Shown here: one piece after another, positions 6,585-12,327 of the stretch
Numbering within the stretch: position 1 is the stretch's first letter
Layout: the number at the start of each line of letters is the position of its first letter
NCBI GenBank assembly: GCA_017415945.1
Contig: JAFQDR010000224.1
Span: 1 to 14,456, forward strand
Length of the DNA stretch: 14,456 bases
Direction of reading: 5' to 3'
DNA from: Oscillospiraceae bacterium
GTDB taxonomy: Bacteria; Bacillota_A; Clostridia; Oscillospirales; Oscillospiraceae
Notes under the pieces: generated by a model
What the model was told of the DNA's origin: nothing
The model's database searches: none
The model's input: the letters and a program-made list of their open reading frames with translations, nothing else
Translations under genes and position numbers: made by a program

Positions 6585-6974
6585 TCACTTATTTGTCCAT
6601 CCATAATACCGCATTTCTTCGGGAAGATATTGCCGCGGATATTCCGGTGTTATCTGTTCTCTGTCAAGCAGTTCGATGAAAAGCGAATACAGCATCTCCT
6701 TGTATATTTCCTCTGACTTACCGACCATTTGAGCTGAGTGACACCATACTGTAAGGTGGGTACACTTGGCAAATCTCACCTGTCGTGCCCTGACAAGTGC
6801 TTCTATCGTTTTGTTCGACGGAATCAGCATCTGCAAATCGGTCTGAAGATAACACGCGTCAATATGAAAACCCATTCGATCATCGATAATCTGAATGAAT
6901 TTCTGTCCCAATGCAGTATGTGAAGCCATTCCGTTATATAGAATTTTATCGATAGGTTCCTGTGTTAATATCAT
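6585..6974 (-). CDS. Proximal half of a gene interrupted by an in-frame TGA
   Basis: This encodes 129 aa starting at ATG 6972-6974, which has GGAGG 8 nt upstream; that site overlaps the stop of the methyltransferase gene, only 4 bp away. The frame is open to an earlier ATG at 7031 inside the upstream gene, which is less likely. The protein is soluble and I do not recognise it (MILTQEPIDKILYNGMASH at the start, GWTNK at the end). It stops at TGA 6585-6587, in the same frame as the following ORF and with no better start for that ORF, so the pair is best seen as one broken gene. A full-length product of about 262 aa would resemble its neighbours (239-244 aa) in size. Confidence 0.6.
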   Translation of the reverse strand: MILTQEPIDKILYNGMASHTALGQKFIQIIDDRMGFHIDACYLQTDLQMLIPSNKTIEALVRARQVRFAKCTHLTVWCHSAQMVGKSEEIYKEMLYSLFIELLDREQITPEYPRQYLPEEMRYYGWTNK

Positions 6975-6978
6975 CCGG

Positions 6979-8022
6979 TCAGCCTCCGTAATAGATTTCA
7001 CATCCCCAATGGCTGCTCTGGAAGGTGTCATCCAGAAAGATACCCCAAAACGGTGTCATTTTGTTGGCAGCTTCGATATCGGTTGGCTTGGGCTGCGCGA
7101 GAATCATTTCGGTGAATTCCGCTGTGATCTCGCCTGTGATGATTTTGCCGTATGTCCAGTCGGATTCGTTCAGTTTACCGTATTTGAGAGCCAACGCGAT
7201 TTCTTCGGTTTCCTCGTTCCAGCAGTGGATTTCAAATGTTTTGGCATTCTTGAGTGCATCCGTAAGCAAAGCAAGAAAGTGGGTGTTATCTTTTTCGGAG
7301 TAGTCGAAGTAGACCGATTCCGTCAGCTTGCTCTCTGCAGGCTCGGCGGGAGCGGGTTTCAGGTCACCGATCAATCCGGTGAGGGTAGATTCTATATCTT
7401 TGAAAATTTCATTGCTCATTTTTCTCCAATTCAGCAAATAGCGATAATATAAACCATACCGGATATGTGCACCGGGTAGTTCCGCATTCACGATTTTTCG
7501 AATTTCTTTCATGGAACTCATTTCATAAGAAGTGGGAACACCGATTTCTTCCGATGTTTTCATCCGATGCAGTCGCGACAGTATAGCACTCGGCAGTAAA
7601 CGGATTCCCTCCAGAATATAGTCTGCCAGTCCAGCCGGGGATGCCAGACCGACAATCAGCAAAACACCATTTTCGCGCAAAAGAATTTTAGCCTTACGGA
7701 TTGCTTCCGTCATATTCATGTGGTGCAGAGATGCTGAAAAAATGATCACATCGTACTGATCTTCTGCATCAAATTCTTCAAATGAGCTGCAAATAAAGTG
7801 TATGTTGGCAACAGTGCCATACTTTTTTACTGAATCTTCTATACAAGCCGCATAAGGGTCCAATCCGACAGCTTCTGTTACGGAATCGGATAGATAATAT
7901 ACCAGTGTGCCATCACCGCAGCCAACATCAAGTATCTGTGCACCTGCAGGAAGATGTTTTAGAATCCACGGGAAATACGCAGTATTATGATTCCAATAAG
8001 GTAATTTGATCGTTTTTTTCAT
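6979..8022 (-). CDS. Class I SAM-dependent methyltransferase fused to an unrecognised C-terminal domain
   Basis: Residues 1-201 form a complete class I methyltransferase of the type usually about 200 aa long: motif I ILDVGCGDGTL (30-40), acidic end of strand 2 GLDPY (53-57), DVIIFSASLHHM (91-102), and a typical ending RYGLYYRYLLNWRK. Residues 202-347 are a different domain that begins with its own methionine (MSNEIFKDIE), preceded by GGAGA only 4 nt from the ATG at 7417-7419. This suggests that two once separate genes have fused in frame, or that the second can be started internally. The start at 8022 has GGAGAG at 5 nt spacing. The methyl acceptor is unknown; similar proteins act on small molecules. 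The tail could be an immunity-like or partner domain, but that is a guess. Confidence 0.83.
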   Translation of the reverse strand: MKKTIKLPYWNHNTAYFPWILKHLPAGAQILDVGCGDGTLVYYLSDSVTEAVGLDPYAACIEDSVKKYGTVANIHFICSSFEEFDAEDQYDVIIFSASLHHMNMTEAIRKAKILLRENGVLLIVGLASPAGLADYILEGIRLLPSAILSRLHRMKTSEEIGVPTSYEMSSMKEIRKIVNAELPGAHIRYGLYYRYLLNWRKMSNEIFKDIESTLTGLIGDLKPAPAEPAESKLTESVYFDYSEKDNTHFLALLTDALKNAKTFEIHCWNEETEEIALALKYGKLNESDWTYGKIITGEITAEFTEMILAQPKPTDIEAANKMTPFWGIFLDDTFQSSHWGCEIYYGG

Positions 8023-8099
8023 GTTCTCTCCAATACAGTTTTCGGGTTATATTGATTCCATACCATCCAGCACGATAGGATTTCATTTATGAATCTCAT
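8019..8099 (-). CDS. Possible 26-aa ORF bridging two genes
   Basis: Between the 244-aa gene and the methyltransferase, the 73-bp gap is filled by an ORF of 26 codons (MRFINEILSCWMVWNQYNPK...). Its ATG overlaps the upstream stop (ATGA) and its TGA overlaps the methyltransferase ATG (ATGA). It has no visible ribosome binding site of its own. The exact fit on both sides suggests a leader or coupling peptide, or the scar of a deleted gene. Chance cannot be ruled out. Confidence 0.25.
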   Translation of the reverse strand: MRFINEILSCWMVWNQYNPKTVLERT

Positions 8100-8830
8100 A
8101 AAATCGCATCAATACGCATATTCGTCAGCTCCTCGCAGAGCCGTTTGCCATCAATCGCCGTATTCCGATACAACGCCTCGCCGGATGCAAACATCTGCTT
8201 TTCCTTCGTTTCCTCGCACCAGAAGTACCACTCCGTATCGCTGTACCGGCTGATAAAGTAATGCTTATCCCGGCAGTGAAGCTCGATCTCACGTCCTGTG
8301 GCGATGGATTCTGTCAGTTCCGCTTCGTTGTACCGTCTGTACCACTCATTCCAGAAGGCGGTATATCCGTTCCGCTCAAATTCATCGTCCCGTATTACCT
8401 TCGGAGAGCATTGATCGTAATACCGTTCCACCTTGTCCGCAAAGCGGCAGACCTTATAGAGATAATCCGAATAAGGAACAGCAGCTTCCGTTCCGTCAGG
8501 AGCGGTCAGAAGCACAGTTCTTCCGTCATGCCTGATTGTCCAGTCAAGACCGATATCACAACCGAGGATGGTCACCTCGGTAAGATTATCATTTGCTATA
8601 TAAAAATGTCCGCAGCACGGCACCAGCTGAAGATCGTGGTCTGAAGGACTGTGGTCCTCCGTCAGCGATTTCAAAAGATACAGCGCCGTTGCGGAAACAG
8701 TTCCGTCTGCTTCAAAGGTATTTCTGCTGATCGTCACGGTGACGTGTCCGTGGAGGCATTTGTCCTCGGGATCATCCGCCGCGCCGGTGATCCACGCAAA
8801 GTTGTCTGCGGTAATGCTGAAGGTGTTCAT
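8096..8830 (-). CDS. Conserved hypothetical soluble protein, 244 aa
   Basis: The protein begins with a region I recall from unnamed Clostridial proteins (NFAWITGAADDPEDKCLHGH, then SATALYLLKSL, then HGHV-type strands). A middle segment has two cysteines (LVPCCGHFY), and the C-terminal half carries tryptophan and aromatic clusters (FWNEWYRRYNEAE, WYFWCEETKEK). There is no signal peptide or membrane helix. The ATG at 8828-8830 has GGAGG 7 nt upstream and lies 12 bp after the stop of the 141-aa gene. The start of the protein reads like an antenna or binding domain with conserved acidic residues, but no function is known to me. Confidence 0.82.
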   Translation of the reverse strand: MNTFSITADNFAWITGAADDPEDKCLHGHVTVTISRNTFEADGTVSATALYLLKSLTEDHSPSDHDLQLVPCCGHFYIANDNLTEVTILGCDIGLDWTIRHDGRTVLLTAPDGTEAAVPYSDYLYKVCRFADKVERYYDQCSPKVIRDDEFERNGYTAFWNEWYRRYNEAELTESIATGREIELHCRDKHYFISRYSDTEWYFWCEETKEKQMFASGEALYRNTAIDGKRLCEELTNMRIDAIL

Positions 8831-8842
8831 CGAAATCCTCCT

Positions 8843-9268
8843 TTATACGGGATCTGCCGCCAGCCATGTGCGCCGATCACCGTCTGTATAATCATCCGCC
8901 CATGCGACACCGAAGGTCACAGAATCAACCCTCTCACGCAGGATATATTCCATTCCATCCGGGTGACGTTCTGTGTCATATGCGGGATTATCGTCCTCTG
9001 CACCAATGGTAAGTATCGTGCTTCCATTTATAAATTCCGCGTCCCGGTACCGTTCGCCCGATGAACCTGTATTATCAATGGACGGGCAGGTCCATATCAA
9101 GACACAGCGGATTTTATGATGTGCCCATGCCGGAACCGTGATGCGGTAACTGCCTGTCAGCGGATGCAGCTTGACAGATTTCACCTGACATTCGTATGGG
9201 ACAGCTCCATAGGCGATCTCATGCCCGTCGGCAAAAATCCTGATCTGCCCGAATGGAGTATTCAGCAT
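8843..9268 (-). CDS. Hypothetical protein, 141 aa, soluble
   Basis: ATG 9266-9268 is preceded by AAGGAGGAG at good spacing, 14 bp after the stop of the metallophosphoesterase. The protein is short, lacks membrane segments, and reads as a beta-rich fold (GQIRIFADGHEIAYGAVPYE ... YRITVPAWAHHKIRCVLIW). The C-terminal part is acidic, with DNPAYDTERHPDGMEY and WADDYTDGDRRTW. I do not recognise a family. It is coupled to the 244-aa gene downstream, so the two probably act together, but that is inferred from position only. Confidence 0.75.
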   Translation of the reverse strand: MLNTPFGQIRIFADGHEIAYGAVPYECQVKSVKLHPLTGSYRITVPAWAHHKIRCVLIWTCPSIDNTGSSGERYRDAEFINGSTILTIGAEDDNPAYDTERHPDGMEYILRERVDSVTFGVAWADDYTDGDRRTWLAADPV

Positions 9269-9282
9269 GGTGACTCCTCCTT

Positions 9283-10182
9283 TTACTCCAAATCAATTAC
9301 CACAAGCTCCGGTCGGTTGAAAATTCGCGGAATCCACGTGGTTTCTCTCGCCAGTCCTCGGCTGACAATCATCGTCATGTCCTCCGCATCATACCGTCCG
9401 CCTGCATATTTCGGAAAAATCCCCTGATGCGGTGCGTACAGACCGTTCAAAATTCCCGGTATCCGCCACTGTCCGCCGTGGGCATGACCGCAGAGCACCA
9501 GATCAAAGTCATATTCCATGTAGATTTCGTAATATTCCGGGCGATGGGAGAGAAGAATTGTGTAATTGGCATCGGACGCAGCTTCGGAAATATATTCAAG
9601 CTGCTCCGTAAAGGATGCTTCCTTGTTTGTCTGCGCCTGTATGTATTCTTCAGGATTCTCTTCAAATTCCGTTTCGACCATGTATACATCCGGATCATTC
9701 ACACCGCAGAGATTGATCGTCTCACCATTCACCTTCAGCGTCACCACTTCGCCGGGCAGCACGGTGATACCGTACTTTTTAAGTATCGCCATCTGGTTAT
9801 CGAACTTGTACTTACCGCCATAATATTCATGATTTCCGGTAACGTAATAGCAGGGATATTTATCCGCGAGCCCTGCCAGAAACAGCTCCGTATTGGTCTC
9901 TTCAAGCACATCATCGAAAATATCTCCCACGAAGAATACCACATCGGGATTCTGCGCCGCGACAGCTTCGATCAGTTCCCTCTGACCTTCACCGTACTTA
10001 CAGGAGTGCAGATCTGTCACAAGAGCAATGCGGATGGTACTCGTAATTTCATCTGCATCAATCGTGTATCTGCGAATCAAAAGCCGGCTGTCAAAGGCGA
10101 GGATGATCGTTACAGTGAGGGCAAAGATGATGGCAATAATAAAAATATATTTGCGGTGAAAGATAGAATTTTTATTATTCAT
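9283..10182 (-). CDS. Membrane-anchored metallophosphoesterase (calcineurin-like)
   Basis: This encodes 299 aa. One N-terminal membrane helix (about residues 11-31) is followed by a calcineurin-like phosphoesterase domain with all its metal motifs: TDLHS (Asp57, His59), GDIFDD (Asp87), GNHEYYGG (Asn117, His118), SHRPEY (His213) and GHAHGGQW (His233, His235). This arrangement matches the YkuE/YaeI-type proteins, which act at the membrane; the substrate here is unknown (phospholipid or UDP-sugar lipid hydrolysis is known for relatives). The ATG at 10180-10182 overlaps the DUF975 stop by 8 bp; a TTG two codons upstream is an alternative. No strong ribosome binding site is seen, so translation is probably coupled. 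Confidence 0.9.
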   Translation of the reverse strand: MNNKNSIFHRKYIFIIAIIFALTVTIILAFDSRLLIRRYTIDADEITSTIRIALVTDLHSCKYGEGQRELIEAVAAQNPDVVFFVGDIFDDVLEETNTELFLAGLADKYPCYYVTGNHEYYGGKYKFDNQMAILKKYGITVLPGEVVTLKVNGETINLCGVNDPDVYMVETEFEENPEEYIQAQTNKEASFTEQLEYISEAASDANYTILLSHRPEYYEIYMEYDFDLVLCGHAHGGQWRIPGILNGLYAPHQGIFPKYAGGRYDAEDMTMIVSRGLARETTWIPRIFNRPELVVIDLE

Positions 10183-10963
10183 TTTCAACGTAAATCATCT
10201 CCGCCTGCGGTATTGTTCCCGAAACCTCTCGGTAGAATGCCGCATTCGCCGCTTCCATGTATGCTCCGACAAATAGATCACCCACAATCGTCACGAGAAT
10301 CAGCGGCAGAAAAAAGAAATTGCCAACAAGCACCGCTGTGACAGCGATAATTCCCGGTAAAGCTGCCAGGAGCGACCAGCCGATAAAGCTGAGATTCAAG
10401 CAGAAAAGGCGGAATTTATTACCGTTCATCATTTCACGGGATAGCGTAATTGCGTAATTTGGATTGTATTCGGGATGCTCAGACAAAATGTAAGGAGTCA
10501 TAGCATAACTAAAGGATTTGATGATTCCGGGAATAACAAAGAGCAGTGACCATAAAAATTCATACAGTCCCATAAGAAATACCATCCCGAAACCGTCGCC
10601 GAGACGATGGAACTGTGAAAACAGATCTTCAACCCGTGCCTTCTTACCGTCCACGAGATTCAGATTAAACCGTGCATATCCGAGCTTGCCTGCACCGCCA
10701 ATGATCAGTGTGATAATAATGCTGATAACAGCATATATGAGCAGTGCCGTCAAAGCTATGCGGAAGAAATTCAGCACTTCTGGCGAAAAATATTCGTTCA
10801 GGTTAATTCTGTTGTTTTCATCATTATTTGAACCACCTCTACTTCCGCCGGATGCAATCTGCGCACCGATCAGAGATGCCGCGAATGCAGTCAGTACGGC
10901 AACGAGCCATTTACCGCGAAGAGCCTCGCGGGCAATATATCGAAAATCAGCTGCGTATTTCAT
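10175..10963 (-). CDS. DUF975 family integral membrane protein
   Basis: This 262-aa protein is recognised from the DUF975 pattern: an N-terminal charged segment (RYIAREALRGKW), a variable loop (GGSRGGSNNDENN), then KARVEDLFSQFHRLGDGFGM, SLLFVIPGIIKSFSYAMTPY, NGNKFRLFCLNLSFIGWSLL and the ending YMEAANAAFYREVSGT. Five or so membrane segments are visible at about 19-37, 68-92, 124-147, 185-212 and 215-235. Function of the family is unknown. ATG 10961-10963 has AAAGGA upstream, which overlaps the stop of the previous gene (4-bp gap). It overlaps the metallophosphoesterase, so the two are probably made together. Confidence 0.92.
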   Translation of the reverse strand: MKYAADFRYIAREALRGKWLVAVLTAFAASLIGAQIASGGSRGGSNNDENNRINLNEYFSPEVLNFFRIALTALLIYAVISIIITLIIGGAGKLGYARFNLNLVDGKKARVEDLFSQFHRLGDGFGMVFLMGLYEFLWSLLFVIPGIIKSFSYAMTPYILSEHPEYNPNYAITLSREMMNGNKFRLFCLNLSFIGWSLLAALPGIIAVTAVLVGNFFFLPLILVTIVGDLFVGAYMEAANAAFYREVSGTIPQAEMIYVENE

Positions 10964-10967
10964 AAGG

Positions 10968-11444
10968 TCATTTCCTTTCTGTCTTTACTTTTTGTATCAG
11001 TTTTATAATCACGCTCACAATGAGCAATACAAAAAGCTGTGTCAGCCACATAAACACTGCCACCATGAACGGATTAAGTTCTTCAAATAAATTAATGAAA
11101 CCTCTTGCGGGATGAGCCAGATAATAATGGTTTGCGTGCGAGCCGAAAATAGCGGATAGAACATACCATGACAGAACAAAAAGCGGCAGATTGATCCATG
11201 TATGTCTCGGACGAATCCGATATGCAAAAATCGCAGGTAAAAGCAGAAGTCCACCCCGGAAGATGATTTTTCCTGTAGGATCCTTGATATGTAAGGTATA
11301 TTCAATCAATTCACCGTATTCATCGTATTTACAATCACCAAGGGTTCCGGCTACGCCAAAAAAACCATCGCCAACAGCAAGACAGATGATAATGGTCAAT
11401 AAACCAAGAACAAATGCAAACAGATAACTTTTTGTATTATTCAT
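10968..11444 (-). CDS. Small polytopic membrane protein, first gene of the long string
   Basis: This encodes 158 aa with about four membrane segments (roughly 7-24, 62-76, 85-100, 124-149). A loop after the first helix is acidic and aromatic (DCKYDEYGELIEYTLHIKD) and the C-terminus is basic. The ATG at 11442-11444 has GGGGG upstream at good spacing; an in-frame ATG at 11462 is possible but has only GGAG 14 nt away. I do not recognise the family. It is separated from the DUF975 gene by 4 bp. Its upstream DNA holds no clear sigma-A promoter that I can defend. Confidence 0.72.
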   Translation of the reverse strand: MNNTKSYLFAFVLGLLTIIICLAVGDGFFGVAGTLGDCKYDEYGELIEYTLHIKDPTGKIIFRGGLLLLPAIFAYRIRPRHTWINLPLFVLSWYVLSAIFGSHANHYYLAHPARGFINLFEELNPFMVAVFMWLTQLFVLLIVSVIIKLIQKVKTERK

Positions 11445-11891
11445 AACATCCCCCTGTCTCATTCAGTAGAATCATTCTCCACGATTTCCTTAATATTTTC
11501 GATATGCACCTAAGCACCACGAAGATTTTAAGAATCGAATGGATGTTAAGCTTTTGCCATGAGATCCATTCATGTGAGTACAATATGGCAGATTCTCGCT
11601 GACTCACACAACTCTTATTCTTCATTTTTCAATTGATGAGTAATTTGCAGAGCCTTTTGTAACTGATCATCACAATTAGCTTGATATACTTTTTTACAGT
11701 ATATCATATGTCTGTGAACACTTAAAGAGGATTATTTATTGATAAGTAAAAATTATGATTTTTCTTCGTTTTTTGAAGATATTGCTTCAATGTATTACAT
11801 TTGGCAGATCGTGAGCCGTGCTGTAAACATAACAGTTAATTCTTATTCCATGTAATATTTTGAATATTTTGTAACTTCTCAGGTGAAGCTA
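11445..11891 (-). other. AT-rich intergenic gap with decayed coding scraps
   Basis: No intact gene is visible between the long minus string and the BlaI promoter. Short reverse reading frames look like remnants: MIYCKKVYQANCDDQLQKAL and a helical tail ending LKNEE (11615-11707), and VHIENIKEIVENDSTE (11459-11509), each ending in a stop and broken by stops upstream. A 62-codon ORF (11437-11625) has composition unlike a real protein (WISWQKL, ILRKSWRM) and is likely chance. At 11854-11871 the 9-mer AATATTTTG is repeated in tandem. A promoter for the 11444 gene must lie here but I cannot place it. Confidence 0.4.
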
Positions 11892-11920
11892 TTGACATTA
11901 CAATCTACTGACAGTAGAAT
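11892..11920 (+). promoter_or_regulatory. Promoter of the BlaI-M56 operon
   Basis: TTGACA (11892-11897) and TAGAAT (11915-11920) are separated by 17 bp. The first BlaI-type dyad lies in the spacer and covers the -10 box; transcription would start near 11927, just ahead of the second dyad. A TATAAT at 11926-11931 has no -35 at usable spacing. Confidence 0.75.
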
Positions 11921-11945
11921 GAATATATAATCGACTGGCAGTAGA
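11904..11945. promoter_or_regulatory. Two BlaI/MecI-type dyad operators
   Basis: TCTACTGACAGTAGA (11904-11918) is a perfect 7+1+7 palindrome. TCGACTGGCAGTAGA (11931-11945) is the same with one changed position in the left half; its right arm continues CAGTAGATTG, the mirror of CAATCTACTG in the first. Centres are 27 bp apart. The layout (one dyad over the -10, one over the transcript start) is that of autorepressed bla/mec operons, although the half-site differs from the staphylococcal TACA/TGTA type. Binding by the adjacent repressor is inferred. Confidence 0.85.
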
Positions 11946-11963
11946 TTGAAGGAGGACTATACC

Positions 11964-12323
11964 ATGCCTGAAATAAAACTTGGAGAAATCGAATCCCGCT
12001 TTGCGGATATTATCTGGACGAATGAACCGTTATCATCACCGGAGCTTGTAAAGATGGCTGAGGCTGAACTTGGCTGGAAGCCGTCAACATCATACACAAT
12101 TCTAAAGCGGCTTTGCCAGCGGGGGCTTTTCCAGAATGTGAAGCAGACCGTAACCTCACTCGTTTCCAAAGAAGAATTTTACTCTATGCAGAGCGAGAAA
12201 TTTGTGGAGGATACCTTTGAAGGCTCATTGCCTGCCTTTCTCGTTGCATTCGGTAAGCGGAAGAAGTACACCGATGAAGAAGTGGAGAAGATGAAACAGA
12301 TCCTTGACTCCATGAGGGGGTGA
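11964..12323 (+). CDS. BlaI/MecI/CopY-family transcriptional repressor
   Basis: This 119-aa protein has the winged-helix layout of the family: GEIESRFADIIW, SSPELVKMAE, then recognition helix and wing (KPSTSYTILKRLCQRGLF, KQTVTSLVSKEEFY), and a C-terminal dimerisation helix (SEKFVEDTFEGSLPAFLVAF, KMKQILDSM). Members dimerise on dyad operators and are released when a BlaR/MecR-type peptidase triggers cleavage. The ATG at 11964 has AAGGAGG 9 nt upstream; a TTG at 11946 lies inside the operator and is rejected. The stop is 4 bp ahead of the M56 gene. The two dyads just upstream are its probable autoregulatory sites. Which genes it controls beyond its own operon is not shown. Confidence 0.93.
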   Translation: MPEIKLGEIESRFADIIWTNEPLSSPELVKMAEAELGWKPSTSYTILKRLCQRGLFQNVKQTVTSLVSKEEFYSMQSEKFVEDTFEGSLPAFLVAFGKRKKYTDEEVEKMKQILDSMRG

Positions 12324-12327
12324 ATCG

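Noticed and set aside
6585..6587. TGA as a selenocysteine codon
   Set aside because: The surrounding residues (NK before, KEE after) are not a redox motif and I see no convincing hairpin right after it; nonsense mutation is simpler.
9427..10341. 304-codon forward ORF opposite the metallophosphoesterase
   Set aside because: The reverse frame holds all metal-binding motifs; the forward ORF also runs across the gene boundary into DUF975.
11464..11472. CAGTAGAAT half-site near the first gene of the long string, resembling a BlaI half operator
   Set aside because: No matching left arm is present at the required spacing, so it is probably chance.
11437..11625. 62-codon reverse ORF in the intergenic gap
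   Set aside because: No ribosome binding site, overlaps the 11444 start region, and reads as random sequence; better explained by decayed scraps in other frames.
11926..11931. TATAAT as the -10 of the BlaI promoter
   Set aside because: It is 28 bp from the TTGACA; TAGAAT at 11915 has the correct 17-bp spacing.
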